The notes: a model not told the origin generated them from the sequence alone. A stretch of DNA of 64,000 bases from Bradyrhizobium barranii subsp. barranii (GCF_017565645.3 NZ_CP086136.1:5625501-5689500), one strand, 5' to 3'. Counted from the first letter of the stretch, positions 20,149 to 30,252 are shown. Translations and numbers: made by a program.

Positions 20149-20891
20149 GGGTCTGCTTCCTCGGAAGTTTGTTGTTGTTCTGAGATGCAAACCTATACGG
20201 ACGGAAGGCCTGAAGGTCATCTGCGATCTCGCGAGGTCTCGCTTATTGCAGCCGGACACCGTCGCGGCAATATCGGCTTTCGGCAGATGGGCCGGGATTC
20301 AAAATCTGAAAAACAACCCCATGCACAGTAGCCGTCAAGAGCCGAGAGGCCGGTCGCGGCGTAGACCGAAAATGGACGGCAAGCAAAGGCGCAGGATCAG
20401 GAATTCGATCTAAATATCTGATCTAATTGCATATAAAGATATTCCATAATATACCTTATGCGAATTACGGATATGGCGGTCCGGGCTGGGACCCGCTTGG
20501 TGTAGCGCTCATCACAATCCTGCATTCCATTCACACCATTCCTGCACGCGATTCCTCCGGTCCTCTTGCCGGCCCCTTAGCAGGCCAAATCAGACCTCCA
20601 CGTCCCCAATGTCTTATGCGAAGCTCCCGGTTTGCGAGCTCATCGAGCGTTTGGCAAACATAGACGGACAGACGGTCTCCAGCATGAAAATGGAGAATGG
20701 CGCCACTTTCGGCGAATTCGCCGCGTTGAGGGCGCTGAAGGCTAAAGGTGGAGAAGCCCCCTTCTCCGAACTGGCAAAGATCGAATTGCGGGGCATCGCG
20801 CTAATCCTTGGCCGAATGCTTTCGCCGCGGTCGCGTCAGAAAGGCGTGTCCGGCCGACAGACCATGAACGGCGACGGAGAAAGGCCGGCCC
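20149..20891. other. Non-coding or degraded stretch upstream of dctP
   Basis: No convincing gene. The first part should carry the dctP promoter. Around 20400-20470 the sequence is clearly more AT-rich than its surroundings (words such as AATATCTGATCTAATTGC and ATAATATACC). An open frame from 20609 to 20929 has no ribosome site and runs into the left border of an IS256 remnant, so it is not called. The region looks like the edge of inserted and decayed DNA. Confidence 0.5.
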
Positions 20892-21290
20892 TTGTTCGTC
20901 GCCACTTCGTCGGATCGGGCCGAAGCTGAAACCGCGATCGACGTCTTCGTCGAGAAATACCACGTCAAATACGGACGTGCGGTGGAGTGCCTGATCAAGG
21001 ATCGCCATGCGCTGCTCGCCTTCTTCGACTTCCCTGCTGAGCACTGGATCCACCTACGCAGCTCGAACCCGATCGAGAGCGTCTTCGCCACGGTGCGCCA
21101 CCGAACGGTGCGGACCAAGGGATCGCTGTCGCAACAAACTGCGAAGCTGATGGTGTTCAAGCTCATCGACGCCGCATCGAAGACCTGGCGGCGATTGAAG
21201 AGCACGAACCAGTTGCCGAAAGTCATCGCCGGTGTAAAGTTCATCGACGGAATCGAAGTCATTCCGAACACTGAAAGCCACGCCGCCTGA
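20892..21290 (+). pseudogene. IS256-family transposase, C-terminal remnant
   Basis: Only the last third of an IS256/Mutator-type transposase remains. Recognisable pieces are LIKDRHALLAFFDFPAEHW, the catalytic Glu in SNPIESVFATVRHRT, AKLMVFKL and the end KVIAGVKFIDGIEV. The two catalytic Asp residues and the whole N-terminal half are missing, so it cannot be active. It is evidence of past insertion at this locus between dctP and the cyclase gene. Confidence 0.85.
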
Positions 21291-21300
21291 TCAGGCCGCG

Positions 21301-21405
21301 TCACCCAAAATCAGCCATAGCTCGGGCGGTTGCGAGCGTCGTTGTTGTCGCCGCAGTATAAAGGGCTAGCGCGAGCGCGCTCTTTAGGATTTCTGTAGCC
21401 GACAT
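21301..21405 (-). CDS. Possible small hydrophobic protein, 34 residues
   Basis: A short frame reading MSATEILKSALALAL then TAATTTTLATARAMADFG. It is called only because GGCAGGAG stands just before the ATG at 21405 and because the composition (one hydrophobic helix) looks protein-like. There is no family I recognise, and the spacing to the ribosome site is short. It lies beside an IS256 remnant and may not be expressed. Confidence 0.25.
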   Translation of the reverse strand: MSATEILKSALALALYTAATTTTLATARAMADFG

Positions 21406-21790
21406 TATCTCCTGCCTCTGTTTGAGACCTCGGAAAGCAGCGTACGCCGGATACACCACCAAGGCGCAAGGCGGCCAGGAAATATCGGATCGCGAAGTAG
21501 GCCGCCCGCGTGAGCCGGCGGGCCTGGCTTCACGGACGTATCGTCCGCTCAATTTCACGGGCCGCCCAGGTCGCAACCATCATCGCGAACCGGAAGCGCT
21601 CGCGCGTTTCCGCAGGTATTTGGATGCTGCGAATTGCGAGGCTGTTCACATGTCCGGACCCGACAGCATGCTATTGTCGGTGCGGTCATGCCGAACTGTT
21701 CGTTTGAATGGCTTCCAATAGAATTAAGTAGGACGAGCAAATATTCGGCTCTGATGCGCTGAAGCTGTTCGTACACACAGGGGTCCTGCC

Positions 21791-24700
21791 ATGGAAATCG
21801 GGACTTGGCTGAAAAGTTTGGGCCTAGGACGACATGAGTCCCTGTTCATCGCGAACGCCATAGATTGCGATGTGTTGCCGCAATTGACAGAAGTTGACTT
21901 CGAAAAGGTTGGCATCCCACTCGGCGACCGGAAACGCCTCGTGAATGCGATCAGTGCGCTTCCCTCCAGCCTTCCCTCCACTGTCGTGAATGCTGCAATT
22001 GCGCAATACGCGGAACGGCGCCACCTCACGGTAATGATCTGTGACTTGGTCGATTCGACCGCCCTGACGGCACGCCTTGACCCGGAAGATATGGGCGCCG
22101 TCATCGATGCCTATCACGCTGCTTGTGCTCGTATCACGCGCTCCTATGACGGCTTTCTCGCCGACTTTCGCGGAGACGGCATTCTTGCGTATTTCGGCTA
22201 TCCCATTGCGCACGAGGACGATCCCGAACGAACTGTAAGAGCTGCGCTCGATATCATTGCTGCTGTCGCACGGCTTGAAACCCGCGCTGGAGAACCGCTC
22301 GCGGTGCGTATCGGTATCGCTACCGGCATGGTGGTAGTCGGTGACCTGGGCGGCGAAGGCAAACTTCGGGAGCACTCCGTGGTTGGGGGCGCTCCCAATA
22401 TCGCGGCTCGCGTGCAAGCCTTGGTCGAGCCGAACACCGTGGTCGTCGCAGACTCCACCCGTCGTCTCCTTGGCGATATCTTCAGTCTTCGCGACCTTGG
22501 CGCCCACCACCTCAAAGGCATTAGCGAGCCGGTGAGCGCGTGGGCCGTCCAGGGCGTCTCGGCTTCCGAGAGCCGCTTTGAGGCGGTGCGTCCGACAGAA
22601 CTCGCCCCTGTCATCGGCCGCGATTCCGAGTTGGAGTTCTTGTTGGAACGTCAACGTTTGGCTCGCACGGGCGAAGGCCAGATCGTTCTCATCTCAGGCG
22701 AGCCGGGTATCGGGAAATCGCGCTTAGCAGCGGCTCTGGCTGAACGTGCAGCTAAGCATCAACCACACGTGCATTTCCGTTATCAGTGCTCGCCTTACCA
22801 CGCCAACAGCGCACTTCATCCCGTGGTCGAGCAGTTGGAAAGGAGTGCCGGATTTAAGGCGGACGATCCCGTCGAGACGCGGCTTGACAAGCTGGAGGCA
22901 CTCCTCTCGTTGAGAGCACCGCAAGTTCAGACGGTAGTACCACTTTTTGCTGAGCTGCTATCGATCCCATTCGCGAGCCGTTATCCAAAACCGCAGCTAA
23001 GCCCCGCCCAGCAGCGTCGCCGCACACTTGCCGCGCTGCTCGATCAATTCGAGAGCCGTTCTCGCAAACAGCCCATCCTGTTGCTTATCGAAGATGTTCA
23101 GTGGGCCGACGACACCACCCTCGAATTGCTCGACCTCATCGTAGAGCGAGCCCGACAGTTGTCTATCCTTGCGCTGGTTACCTTTCGACCAGAGTTCGAG
23201 CCTCCCTGGACCGGTCTTGCAAATGTCGGAAGCCTGGTCCTCGGACGGCTCAACCCAGATGATGTCAAAGGTGTTGCCACGCAGGTGGCCAATGGCCGAG
23301 CGCTTCCGATCGACGTGATGAAGCAGATCGTAACAAAGACTGACGGAAATCCGCTCTTCGTGGAGGAACTCACCAAGGCTGTCCTCGAAGCTGGCATTCT
23401 GATCGAATGCCAGGATCGCTATCAGCTCGGGGGACCGTTACCGCCCTTTGCCATCCCGGAAACCCTTCACGACTCCCTGATGGCGCGGCTCGACCGCCTG
23501 CATTCGGTGAAGGAGATCGCCCAGATTGGCGCCACCATCGGTCGCGAATTTTCCTATTCCTTGATGCGGGCTGTGGTCGCTCGAGAGGAAACACGGTTGC
23601 AGCATTCCCTCTCCGAACTCGAGGAGGCCGGGCTTATTTTCCGCGAAGGTGACCTGCCGGATGCCATTTATAGCTTCAAACACGCATTGGTGAGGGATGC
23701 GGCTTATCAGAGCCTGCTGAAGACACGGCGGCGGCAACTCCATGCGCAAATAGCGCGCGTGCTAGAGGAAAGATTCCAGGATGCCGTCGTGAACGCCCCT
23801 GAAATCCTTGCGCACCATTTCACCGAAGCCGGCATGCTTGAGAAGGCAACGGACTATTGGCTCAAGGCCGGAAAGCGCGCGCTCGGGCGCTCCTCCAATG
23901 CCGAGGCTGTAAAACATCTCACGAGAGGAATGGAGCTGACCCAGCAACTGCTCAGCTCGCCGCAACGCGATCGCAAAGAACTGGATTTCTATCTGGCCCT
24001 TGGTCCTGCAGTCGCCGCAACTGAGGGCGATGCGGCGGCTGAAACGTCGCGGGTCTTCTCACGGGCTCGCGCGCTGCTAGGCGAAAGTGTCAGCCTAGAA
24101 GAACGGATGACGATCCTGTGGGGCAGCTACCTAGCCCACAGTGTGCGCGCGGAGTATAGCTCAGCGCTGGAGGATGCCCGGTACGGCCTCGCGTTGGCCG
24201 CAGAGCATGATCATCCCGGCGTGGCCGTCCTAGCCACGCGCTTTATTGGACAATCATTGCATCTCACGGGTGCCTTCGCCGACGCACGCGAACACCTCGA
24301 TCGCGCCCTCGCACTGTGCTCAACCAATCCAGCCACGATATCGACCTATCGCCGCTTCGGAGTCGATGACGCGGTGAACAGCCTGGCGTGGCTCTCGACG
24401 ACGCTATTGGTCCTTGGCTATCCTAAACAGTCTACAACAATCGTCGAGCGTACTGAAACTCTTGCTCGAACGAGGGAACAAAGCTTTACGACGGCCCTGG
24501 CCCTGGGGAACATAGTCGTTTTGGGCACAATCGGCGGCGACGCAAAGCGCGCTTTGGCTCACGCCGACGAAGCGATATCACTCAGCATCGAGCATGAATT
24601 TGCGGCAATTGAACGAAGAGCACGTTTTTTCCGCGGAGCGCTATTAGCCCAAGGAGGGGATCTTCAAGTCGGGATCGAACTGATGCGCGGCGCTTTGACG

Positions 24701-25171
24701 GCAACTTACCAAAACTCTGAACGGTGCCGCCGCACTCTCTATTTGGGCCATCTCGCCTTCGCCCATGCCCAGCTCGGAGAGCTTGAAGTTGGACTGCGCC
24801 TGCTGGACGAAGGCGTTCAGCTGGCCGAAACGACTGGGGAGAGATTCTTTGAGGCCGAGTTGTATCGTCTTCGGGGCAACATCAACCTAAAACTCGGCAG
24901 GCGTGACCAGGCAGAGGCCGCACTGCAGCGAGCCGTGGCGATTGCGCGGCAACAACAAGCTCGCTGGTGGGAGTTGCGTGCCTCGATCTGTCTCGCGCGG
25001 CATTGGAGTAACGAAGGCAGATATTTCGAGGCTTGGTCCCTCTTAGAGCCTATATACACTTGGTTCACCGAAGGTCGGGATACACCCGATCTGACAGACG
25101 CGAGAAATCTCGTGGACGAACTACGCTCAGTTTCAGGAATGAAAGATGAGCCAAAGCGTGGCAGCTGTTGA
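21791..25171 (+). CDS. SAM domain - class III adenylate/guanylate cyclase - ATPase - TPR protein
   Basis: A 1126-residue multidomain regulator. Residues 1-60 form a SAM domain (WLKSLGLGRHESLFIANAID). A class III cyclase domain follows at about 75-235, with metal-binding Asp in ICDLVDST and in FRGDGILAYFG and the RIGIATGMVVVGDLGG strand. Next is a STAND/AAA-type ATPase with Walker A SGEPGIGKSRLA, Walker B LLLIEDVQWADD and TDGNPLFVEEL. The last third is TPR-like helices (SLEERMTI, LGELEVGLRLLDEGV). Such proteins are thought to sense a signal through the TPR/ATPase part and make cyclic nucleotide; the signal is unknown. GC content and codon use look less extreme than in the housekeeping block. 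No partner gene is evident. Confidence 0.88.
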   Translation: MEIGTWLKSLGLGRHESLFIANAIDCDVLPQLTEVDFEKVGIPLGDRKRLVNAISALPSSLPSTVVNAAIAQYAERRHLTVMICDLVDSTALTARLDPEDMGAVIDAYHAACARITRSYDGFLADFRGDGILAYFGYPIAHEDDPERTVRAALDIIAAVARLETRAGEPLAVRIGIATGMVVVGDLGGEGKLREHSVVGGAPNIAARVQALVEPNTVVVADSTRRLLGDIFSLRDLGAHHLKGISEPVSAWAVQGVSASESRFEAVRPTELAPVIGRDSELEFLLERQRLARTGEGQIVLISGEPGIGKSRLAAALAERAAKHQPHVHFRYQCSPYHANSALHPVVEQLERSAGFKADDPVETRLDKLEALLSLRAPQVQTVVPLFAELLSIPFASRYPKPQLSPAQQRRRTLAALLDQFESRSRKQPILLLIEDVQWADDTTLELLDLIVERARQLSILALVTFRPEFEPPWTGLANVGSLVLGRLNPDDVKGVATQVANGRALPIDVMKQIVTKTDGNPLFVEELTKAVLEAGILIECQDRYQLGGPLPPFAIPETLHDSLMARLDRLHSVKEIAQIGATIGREFSYSLMRAVVAREETRLQHSLSELEEAGLIFREGDLPDAIYSFKHALVRDAAYQSLLKTRRRQLHAQIARVLEERFQDAVVNAPEILAHHFTEAGMLEKATDYWLKAGKRALGRSSNAEAVKHLTRGMELTQQLLSSPQRDRKELDFYLALGPAVAATEGDAAAETSRVFSRARALLGESVSLEERMTILWGSYLAHSVRAEYSSALEDARYGLALAAEHDHPGVAVLATRFIGQSLHLTGAFADAREHLDRALALCSTNPATISTYRRFGVDDAVNSLAWLSTTLLVLGYPKQSTTIVERTETLARTREQSFTTALALGNIVVLGTIGGDAKRALAHADEAISLSIEHEFAAIERRARFFRGALLAQGGDLQVGIELMRGALTATYQNSERCRRTLYLGHLAFAHAQLGELEVGLRLLDEGVQLAETTGERFFEAELYRLRGNINLKLGRRDQAEAALQRAVAIARQQQARWWELRASICLARHWSNEGRYFEAWSLLEPIYTWFTEGRDTPDLTDARNLVDELRSVSGMKDEPKRGSC

Positions 25172-25218
25172 CCAGCACCGCTCAACATCATGCCTGACGT
25201 AAATTGATCAGCGTCCGA

Positions 25219-25410
25219 TCAACGCCTTCCCTTCGCCCGCTTTCCGGACTTGCCACCTGTTCGTTCAAGTTTGCTAAGGGCGCTCTCGACATCCTTGATT
25301 GCCTTCTTGAGCTGCTTCTCGCGCTTTCCAAGAATGCTCTTGAGCTGTCTTCGCTGCTCGGCGGTCAATGTCGTAAAATCGATCACCTTCGTAAACGCGA
25401 TGAAGGCCAT
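25219..25410 (-). CDS. Small lysine-rich coiled-coil protein, unknown function
   Basis: A 63-residue basic protein (MAFIAFTKVIDFTTLTAEQ, then a Lys/Arg-rich helix with EKQLKKAIKDVESAL and a GKSGKRAKGRR end). GGGAGGTAAG precedes the ATG, a strong ribosome site, which is the main reason to believe the gene. The predicted charged helix could bind nucleic acid or another protein, but no family is recognised. It lies between the cyclase gene and the flavoprotein gene and has its own short upstream region. Confidence 0.65.
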   Translation of the reverse strand: MAFIAFTKVIDFTTLTAEQRRQLKSILGKREKQLKKAIKDVESALSKLERTGGKSGKRAKGRR

Positions 25411-25613
25411 TGCTTACCTCCCGATGGTGGTGGTCGTTAGGCGTGATCAATATGTGCAAGGCAGTGAAAAAAATATTCTCCAATATCATCGACCTATAGT
25501 CAAACGGCATTTCTTCCAGAAATACTCGATCGGCCTTCCGACCCACGGGCCCTCGTGGTGAGCGCGAGAGAAAGCGGTAGCAACTGACATCGCGCTACCA
25601 CGCCGTCGTTATT

Positions 25614-27227
25614 TCACTTCCGCTTTTTGTTCTTGAGCCGCGCCGGTCGCGAGGTGCGCTTCGTGCGACCGAGTCGGGAAGACCTTACAGTCGGAGATTT
25701 CTCGTGGGGCCTTGATCGCTGCAACAAGGCGCGGAGCGTGGCAAACTGGCGTTGATCCAGCTGATTGGCGAAGCTCTCGAAATCAGTGGCGTCACTGCCA
25801 AGCTGGCTCAACCAGACAAATGCACTGTCCAAGGTGCGCAACTCAGGCGTCTGGTATGACAGCAGATCTCGGTAATAAGTTGCCGACTCCTCGCAAAACA
25901 GATCACGCGCGATGCCATTTACGAGCCGCCGCACTCCATATTTTATCCCCGTGATGGCCGCTCCTGATATTCCATGGCTCAGCATCGCTCCGAACGTAAA
26001 GTTGTGTAGCCCTCGCAGAAACGGAGCAGTGCCGCGGTGCCGCTCGGTGAATTCAAAGGCTTGGCCCAAATAGGGATAGCGCGCGAGGGCCTCGCTTTCC
26101 TCGCCTGATGGAGGCGTGAAGCGGTCGCGCCAAAGGGCTATTTGTTCAAAGAATAGGGCGAGCTCGGGACGCGCCGAGAGATCCGCCTCAACGCCGCTCG
26201 CAAAAATCATGAAGTCGAATTCGAATCTACGATTGCTGCTTCGAACCCTTGCAATACCGCAAGCTTCGTCGATGAAACTCCATCCGCAGTCGGGGTGCCA
26301 GGCGAAATTCTCAAACTCGCGGCATCGCCAAAAAGCGTCCTGTGTAGGCGGGACCGGAAGCTCCTCAAGAATGTGACGCATGAATCGCCAGCGGTCCAGG
26401 TCCGTCAGATCGCCGAAGTGGCCCAACATACCGGCAAAATTCATCCAAGTGAGTGGGTTGACCCGCGGCATCTCCGAACGGCGGAAGCAAAGGTCTACTC
26501 GCGCGGCGCCCGCCTCAAGTGCGAGAGCTGCGTTGTCAAAGGCGGATGCCCCGGCACCAAGGATACCAATGCGTTTTCCTGCAAGCTTGCGAAAATCGAT
26601 ATCATCGGCCGAATGTGCGTAAAGATCTGCCGACAAATGGGCGACCAGAGACTTAGGAGCGCCCCACCTGCCACTTCCCTCAAAGCCTGTCGCAAGAATG
26701 ATCTTTCTTGCATACACCCGCTCAATTCCTTCGGAACGACGGAGATGGGCAAGGAAGATGCCATCCGCCGGCTCAATCAACATTAGTTCGACCTCGTTCT
26801 CAACCGGGAGGTCCAGGACGTCTCGGTACCAATCCAGATACGAGCGCCACACCTCCCGAGGGACGGTATCTATGCGACCCCATGCTCGCCGCCCAAATTT
26901 TTCCTCGTACCACGCCCGCACCGTTAGACTCGGGACGCCGAAATCAATCCCAGTCACCTCCTTCGGAGTCCGCAACCGTTCCATCCGAGCGAAGCTGCGC
27001 CAAGGTCCTTCGAAACCGCGCTGGCAACGATCGATGATCCTGAAGTTTGCTATGCGCTCAAGCCTCAAGCCGAACGCGATACCCAGCCCGCTCTGTCCAG
27101 CGCCGACAACCAGCACGTCCAAAACCGGCACTCCGTCCATAAATCGCGGGACGGTCCACTCCCGAGCCGGATAGTCCAAATAAGTAAGCTCGCGTCGAAC
27201 GCGCTTCGTGAGTTGGGAGACGCTCAT
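25614..27227 (-). CDS. FAD/NAD(P)-binding flavoprotein monooxygenase-like
   Basis: A 537-residue flavoprotein. It has an FAD Rossmann motif near residue 40 (VLVVGAGQSGLGIA), an ATGFEGSGRWG hinge and a second NAD(P)H Rossmann motif (RIGILGAGASAFDNAALAL). That order is typical of flavin-containing and Baeyer-Villiger-type monooxygenases, but the exact BVMO fingerprint is not clear. The C-terminal 25 residues are a basic low-complexity tail (KRTSRPARLKNKKRK). The substrate cannot be inferred. It is monocistronic on the minus strand, with CAGGAAT before the ATG at 27227. The surrounding DNA looks like accessory sequence. Confidence 0.8.
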   Translation of the reverse strand: MSVSQLTKRVRRELTYLDYPAREWTVPRFMDGVPVLDVLVVGAGQSGLGIAFGLRLERIANFRIIDRCQRGFEGPWRSFARMERLRTPKEVTGIDFGVPSLTVRAWYEEKFGRRAWGRIDTVPREVWRSYLDWYRDVLDLPVENEVELMLIEPADGIFLAHLRRSEGIERVYARKIILATGFEGSGRWGAPKSLVAHLSADLYAHSADDIDFRKLAGKRIGILGAGASAFDNAALALEAGAARVDLCFRRSEMPRVNPLTWMNFAGMLGHFGDLTDLDRWRFMRHILEELPVPPTQDAFWRCREFENFAWHPDCGWSFIDEACGIARVRSSNRRFEFDFMIFASGVEADLSARPELALFFEQIALWRDRFTPPSGEESEALARYPYLGQAFEFTERHRGTAPFLRGLHNFTFGAMLSHGISGAAITGIKYGVRRLVNGIARDLFCEESATYYRDLLSYQTPELRTLDSAFVWLSQLGSDATDFESFANQLDQRQFATLRALLQRSRPHEKSPTVRSSRLGRTKRTSRPARLKNKKRK

Positions 27228-27848
27228 GGGACATTCCTGCCGCTGCGCTCTTGTTAGAAATGACTTTTGCCATTCGGCTTACTGTCCCATTACCACAGGT
27301 CTGATTGCAGAAAAATCGACCGCCCGACCGCCATTGGGTTTCGCACAGAGCGATTTTGGCCCGCAAGACAGCGGGCTATTATTCTAGCGCTCACTCAAAT
27401 TCCGATCCGCTCGACGATCGAGCCATCAGTTGCCTCCGATCGCGAGATACGCAACATCGACAATCAACACGCCTATCGGTGACGGTCTGAGCGTCAATCG
27501 ACTGAAAGACTCAGGCTAGCTCGCCCATCAGGCAGCCTCATAGCGGCACGCTTAGCCGCGTTCCTGACGAAGTCCCCTGCCCGCCCAATCGGCGTAGTGC
27601 CGAATTTGCGCGGGTCCATTCGTAGCTCGTCACCGTAGCATTGTACGCGAGCTCCGCGCGGATCGTCAGAATTTGCAATGGGTTCAACTTCTTGGCTGGC
27701 GTTGTTTGGAGGAGCGGTGACAGATTACTGACCGCGGCTTTTGACCGTAGGTTCGGAGGACAGTTTTTTTTCCTGAGGAATGGCTGGAAGGCTCAAACCG
27801 CTCGACGTAGAGCGCCAAACGCCGATGGAGACGGACTCTACCTGATCA
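27228..27848. other. 620-base stretch without a supported gene
   Basis: Only short open frames without ribosome sites or family features are present on either strand. It separates the flavoprotein gene from marC and probably marks the end of the accessory stretch that begins near 20149. No palindromes or tRNA-like folds were recognised. Confidence 0.45.
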
Positions 27849-28598
27849 TCACCGGACCAACATCGGAGTCGCATTGGCCGATTGGTGTTGCGGTCCGCGT
27901 GTTTCCACCGATTGGATAGCGCGCGGAGCACTGTCCAATATGGACCGAGCGACCTCGGATACGCCGGTGAGGATGATCTGCACGCCGATGCAGACCAGTA
28001 GGAAAGCTGACAGTTTCGTCACCACGCTGGTGCCCTCCTCCCCGAACAGGCGCGCCATTGCGCTCGATTTCCGGTAGGCGTGATAGATCGCGGCAGTCAC
28101 GGCGAACGCCACCAGAAGCGAAACGATCGATGACTGGAACATCGCGTCGAGGCTGCTGGTCCGGCTAATCCCGATCGCGATGGCTGTCGCGATCGTTCCC
28201 GGCCCGGTCGTCAGCGGAATTGTGAGGGGAAAGAAGGCCATGCGCTTCATGGTCGCATGATCAGGGGACGAGACCTCGTGAGGTCCGGCTGGGCCCGAGG
28301 GCGCGTGGAGCATGGACCAGCCTGTCGCTGCGACTACGAGGCCGCCGGCAATCCGAAGCGCCGGGATCGTCACGCCGAAGAAGTTGAGGATCTGGCTGCC
28401 CAGAAACAGCGACACCAGCAGGACCACGAAGGCATATCCAGCAACCCGCAGCGCAAGGCTCGCGCGCTCGTCTTCAGAAAGACCTCTCGTCTTGTCGAGG
28501 AAGATGAAGGCCAGTCCGTAGGGATTGATGATCGCGAACAGCGCGCCGAAGCCGAACAGGAAATCGGCAACGAGCCCCGATGTGGCGATATCACGCAT
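27849..28598 (-). CDS. MarC family integral membrane protein
   Basis: A 249-residue inner-membrane protein of the MarC/UPF0056 family. Markers are the N-terminal LFAIINPYGLAFIFL helix, the FPLTIPLTTGPGTIATAIA segment and about six hydrophobic helices. The family function is not established; an early link to multiple antibiotic resistance was not upheld for E. coli MarC. The last 25 or so residues (RAIQSVETRGPQHQ) fall outside the family core. The ribosome site at 28598 is weak. It follows the phasin gene group on the same strand but 178 bases downstream of it. Confidence 0.85.
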   Translation of the reverse strand: MRDIATSGLVADFLFGFGALFAIINPYGLAFIFLDKTRGLSEDERASLALRVAGYAFVVLLVSLFLGSQILNFFGVTIPALRIAGGLVVAATGWSMLHAPSGPAGPHEVSSPDHATMKRMAFFPLTIPLTTGPGTIATAIAIGISRTSSLDAMFQSSIVSLLVAFAVTAAIYHAYRKSSAMARLFGEEGTSVVTKLSAFLLVCIGVQIILTGVSEVARSILDSAPRAIQSVETRGPQHQSANATPMLVR

Positions 28599-28775
28599 GC
28601 TGCGCCCGCTCCGCTCTTCGGCTTACGGGCATGTGAAGCCGGGCGCTTTGAAATCGGCCAGATTGTCGAGCGTCTTGCGCGCAGAACCTCGAACAGCACG
28701 GCCGCCGACCAGCTGTTGACGACACTGGCCAGCAGCCGACGAAAAAACCGGGGCATCATCCGACGATACCGGATC

Positions 28776-28952
28776 TCACTTGTCCTTGCCGGGTGATCGC
28801 TCAAGACGCGATCTCTGCGCGCGCATGCGCTTGATCTCCTCCCTGAGCGCCTCAGCTTTTTCGTCTCGTTGCTCGCTCGCCGTTTCCAAGGGTTCGTCGC
28901 GAAGCAACTTCTGGAGTGCCTTTTCGACAGAAAGCTTGTTGGTCTCGGCCAT
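28776..28952 (-). CDS. Small charged helical protein downstream of phasin
   Basis: A 58-residue protein starting MAETNKLSVEKALQKLL and continuing with Glu/Lys/Arg-rich helix (KAEALREEIKRMRAQ). It looks like an amphipathic or coiled-coil helix. AGAAAGG lies a few bases upstream of the ATG at 28952. It follows the phasin gene by 49 bases on the same strand and belongs with the FixK-box operon that begins at 32760. A granule-associated or regulatory helper role is possible but is only inferred from position. Confidence 0.6.
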   Translation of the reverse strand: MAETNKLSVEKALQKLLRDEPLETASEQRDEKAEALREEIKRMRAQRSRLERSPGKDK

Positions 28953-29001
28953 ACCAGACCTTTCTGACGCTACCGCGTCTGTCAGTACCGTGGTTGCAGT
29001 C

Positions 29002-29352
29002 TCAGCTCTTCGGACTGAACATGCCGCCGGCCGCCTTCATCGCCGCCTCACCCATGGTCTTGGTCTGGTCGGTCAGGGCCCGCATCTGCTCCTGGAAGAA
29101 ATCGGCTTGAAGCTTGAGCGCGTCCTGGACGTCCTTGGCATGGATCAGCTTGTCGCTGAGGTCCAGGGTCGCTGTGACATTGCGCTGCATGAAACTGCAA
29201 AACTCCTTCGCCTGGTTCGCGATCGGCAGTGGCGACGAACTGATCCCTTTCTCCAGCATCTCGAAATAGTCGGCGTTGGCCTTACGCAGGCGGCCAAGTG
29301 CCTCGGTCAGCGCCGCACGGACGTTATCTGCGGATAGATTGATCTCTGCCAT
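29002..29352 (-). CDS. Phasin family protein
   Basis: A 116-residue helical protein of the Phasin_2 type (FEMLEKGISSSPLPIANQAKE, LQADFFQEQMRALTDQTKTMGE). Phasins coat polyhydroxybutyrate granules and influence their number and size. It lies 27 bases after an alpha/beta hydrolase gene in the same direction and is part of the operon headed by the 835-residue double hydrolase. Neighbouring CoA-transferase, MaoC-type hydratase and PhaC-like genes fit a link to PHB or short acyl-CoA metabolism. Confidence 0.85.
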   Translation of the reverse strand: MAEINLSADNVRAALTEALGRLRKANADYFEMLEKGISSSPLPIANQAKEFCSFMQRNVTATLDLSDKLIHAKDVQDALKLQADFFQEQMRALTDQTKTMGEAAMKAAGGMFSPKS

Positions 29353-29379
29353 GACGTCTCTCCCTTCAGGTGTTAGCAG

Positions 29380-30243
29380 TTACGCGGTAAGTCCTCCGAA
29401 CCAAGCGCCGAAATAGCCGGCGTAGAGCGCGGGTACTTCGAGATTCATCGAGTGCCCGACGCGAGGCACGATCACGAGACGGCAATCCGGCATCGCACCG
29501 GCCATGACGTGAAGATCGGCTGGCAGAATCCAGCCGTCCCATTCGCCCCATAGCACCAGATGCGGATGCTTCAGCTCCGGCATGCGGCGCTCGAGCTCTC
29601 TGCTCTCTCTTTCCTTCGTGAGGTTGACCGGCGTTCCGATCCAGATGCCCTCGGAGACGCCAAAGGTCTGCTCGATGATGCGGTCGAACAACGCCTGGAT
29701 ATCCTTCAATCCCTCCCGAAATCGAGGCACGGCATTCGGCGCCATGCTCTCGGGCACGAACAGCGAGGACGCCGCGGTCGCCATGATCGTCCGTGTCAGA
29801 TCCTTGCTCGCCATCATCGCCCGAAACAGACCGATCTGGTCGGCATTGAAAGTCATGCCGAGCGGCGTCACCGGATCGAGTGCGAACACGCGCCCGAAAC
29901 GCTGCGGCTGCATCAAGAGCATGCGGGCAGCGATGATGCCGCCGGTCGAATGCGTCGCGAGATGGCAATAACCGATGTCGAGCATATCGAGTGCCGCCAG
30001 CATGTCCTCGGCATGCTGCTGCATGGAGTAGTTCGAATAATCGGCGGCAGGCTTCGGCCGGTCGCTGTCCCCGCAGCCGCGCCAGTCGATGGCGATGACG
30101 CGCAGGCCCGTTGGAAACAAGGGCGCAGCCAGCTCGATCCAGTCCTTGCTGGCGAGATTGCCATGGATGAAGACGACGGTCACTTCGCCTCGGCCCCACT
30201 CCCGCCAGCCAAGCTCGATTTCACCCGCCTGCACCCGTGGCAT
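29380..30243 (-). CDS. Alpha/beta hydrolase
   Basis: A 287-residue alpha/beta-hydrolase fold enzyme. The oxyanion-loop HGN (VVFIHGNLAS), nucleophile Ser in LATHSTGGIIAA (GxSxG with the first Gly replaced by Thr), acid Asp in WGEWDGWILP and catalytic His in RVGHSMNLEVP are all in place. The substrate is not evident; an ester or thioester in PHB-like metabolism is possible from context. The start is 9 bases after the stop of the 835-residue hydrolase, so the two are co-transcribed, and phasin follows. Confidence 0.85.
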   Translation of the reverse strand: MPRVQAGEIELGWREWGRGEVTVVFIHGNLASKDWIELAAPLFPTGLRVIAIDWRGCGDSDRPKPAADYSNYSMQQHAEDMLAALDMLDIGYCHLATHSTGGIIAARMLLMQPQRFGRVFALDPVTPLGMTFNADQIGLFRAMMASKDLTRTIMATAASSLFVPESMAPNAVPRFREGLKDIQALFDRIIEQTFGVSEGIWIGTPVNLTKERESRELERRMPELKHPHLVLWGEWDGWILPADLHVMAGAMPDCRLVIVPRVGHSMNLEVPALYAGYFGAWFGGLTA

Positions 30244-30252
30244 AGACCGATC

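Noticed and set aside
20609..20929. 106-residue plus-strand frame before the IS256 remnant
   Set aside because: No ribosome site, no family features, and it runs across the left border of the remnant.
28370..28804. 144-residue minus-strand frame overlapping marC
   Set aside because: Most of it lies inside marC in another frame, and its first 60 residues show no recognisable family.
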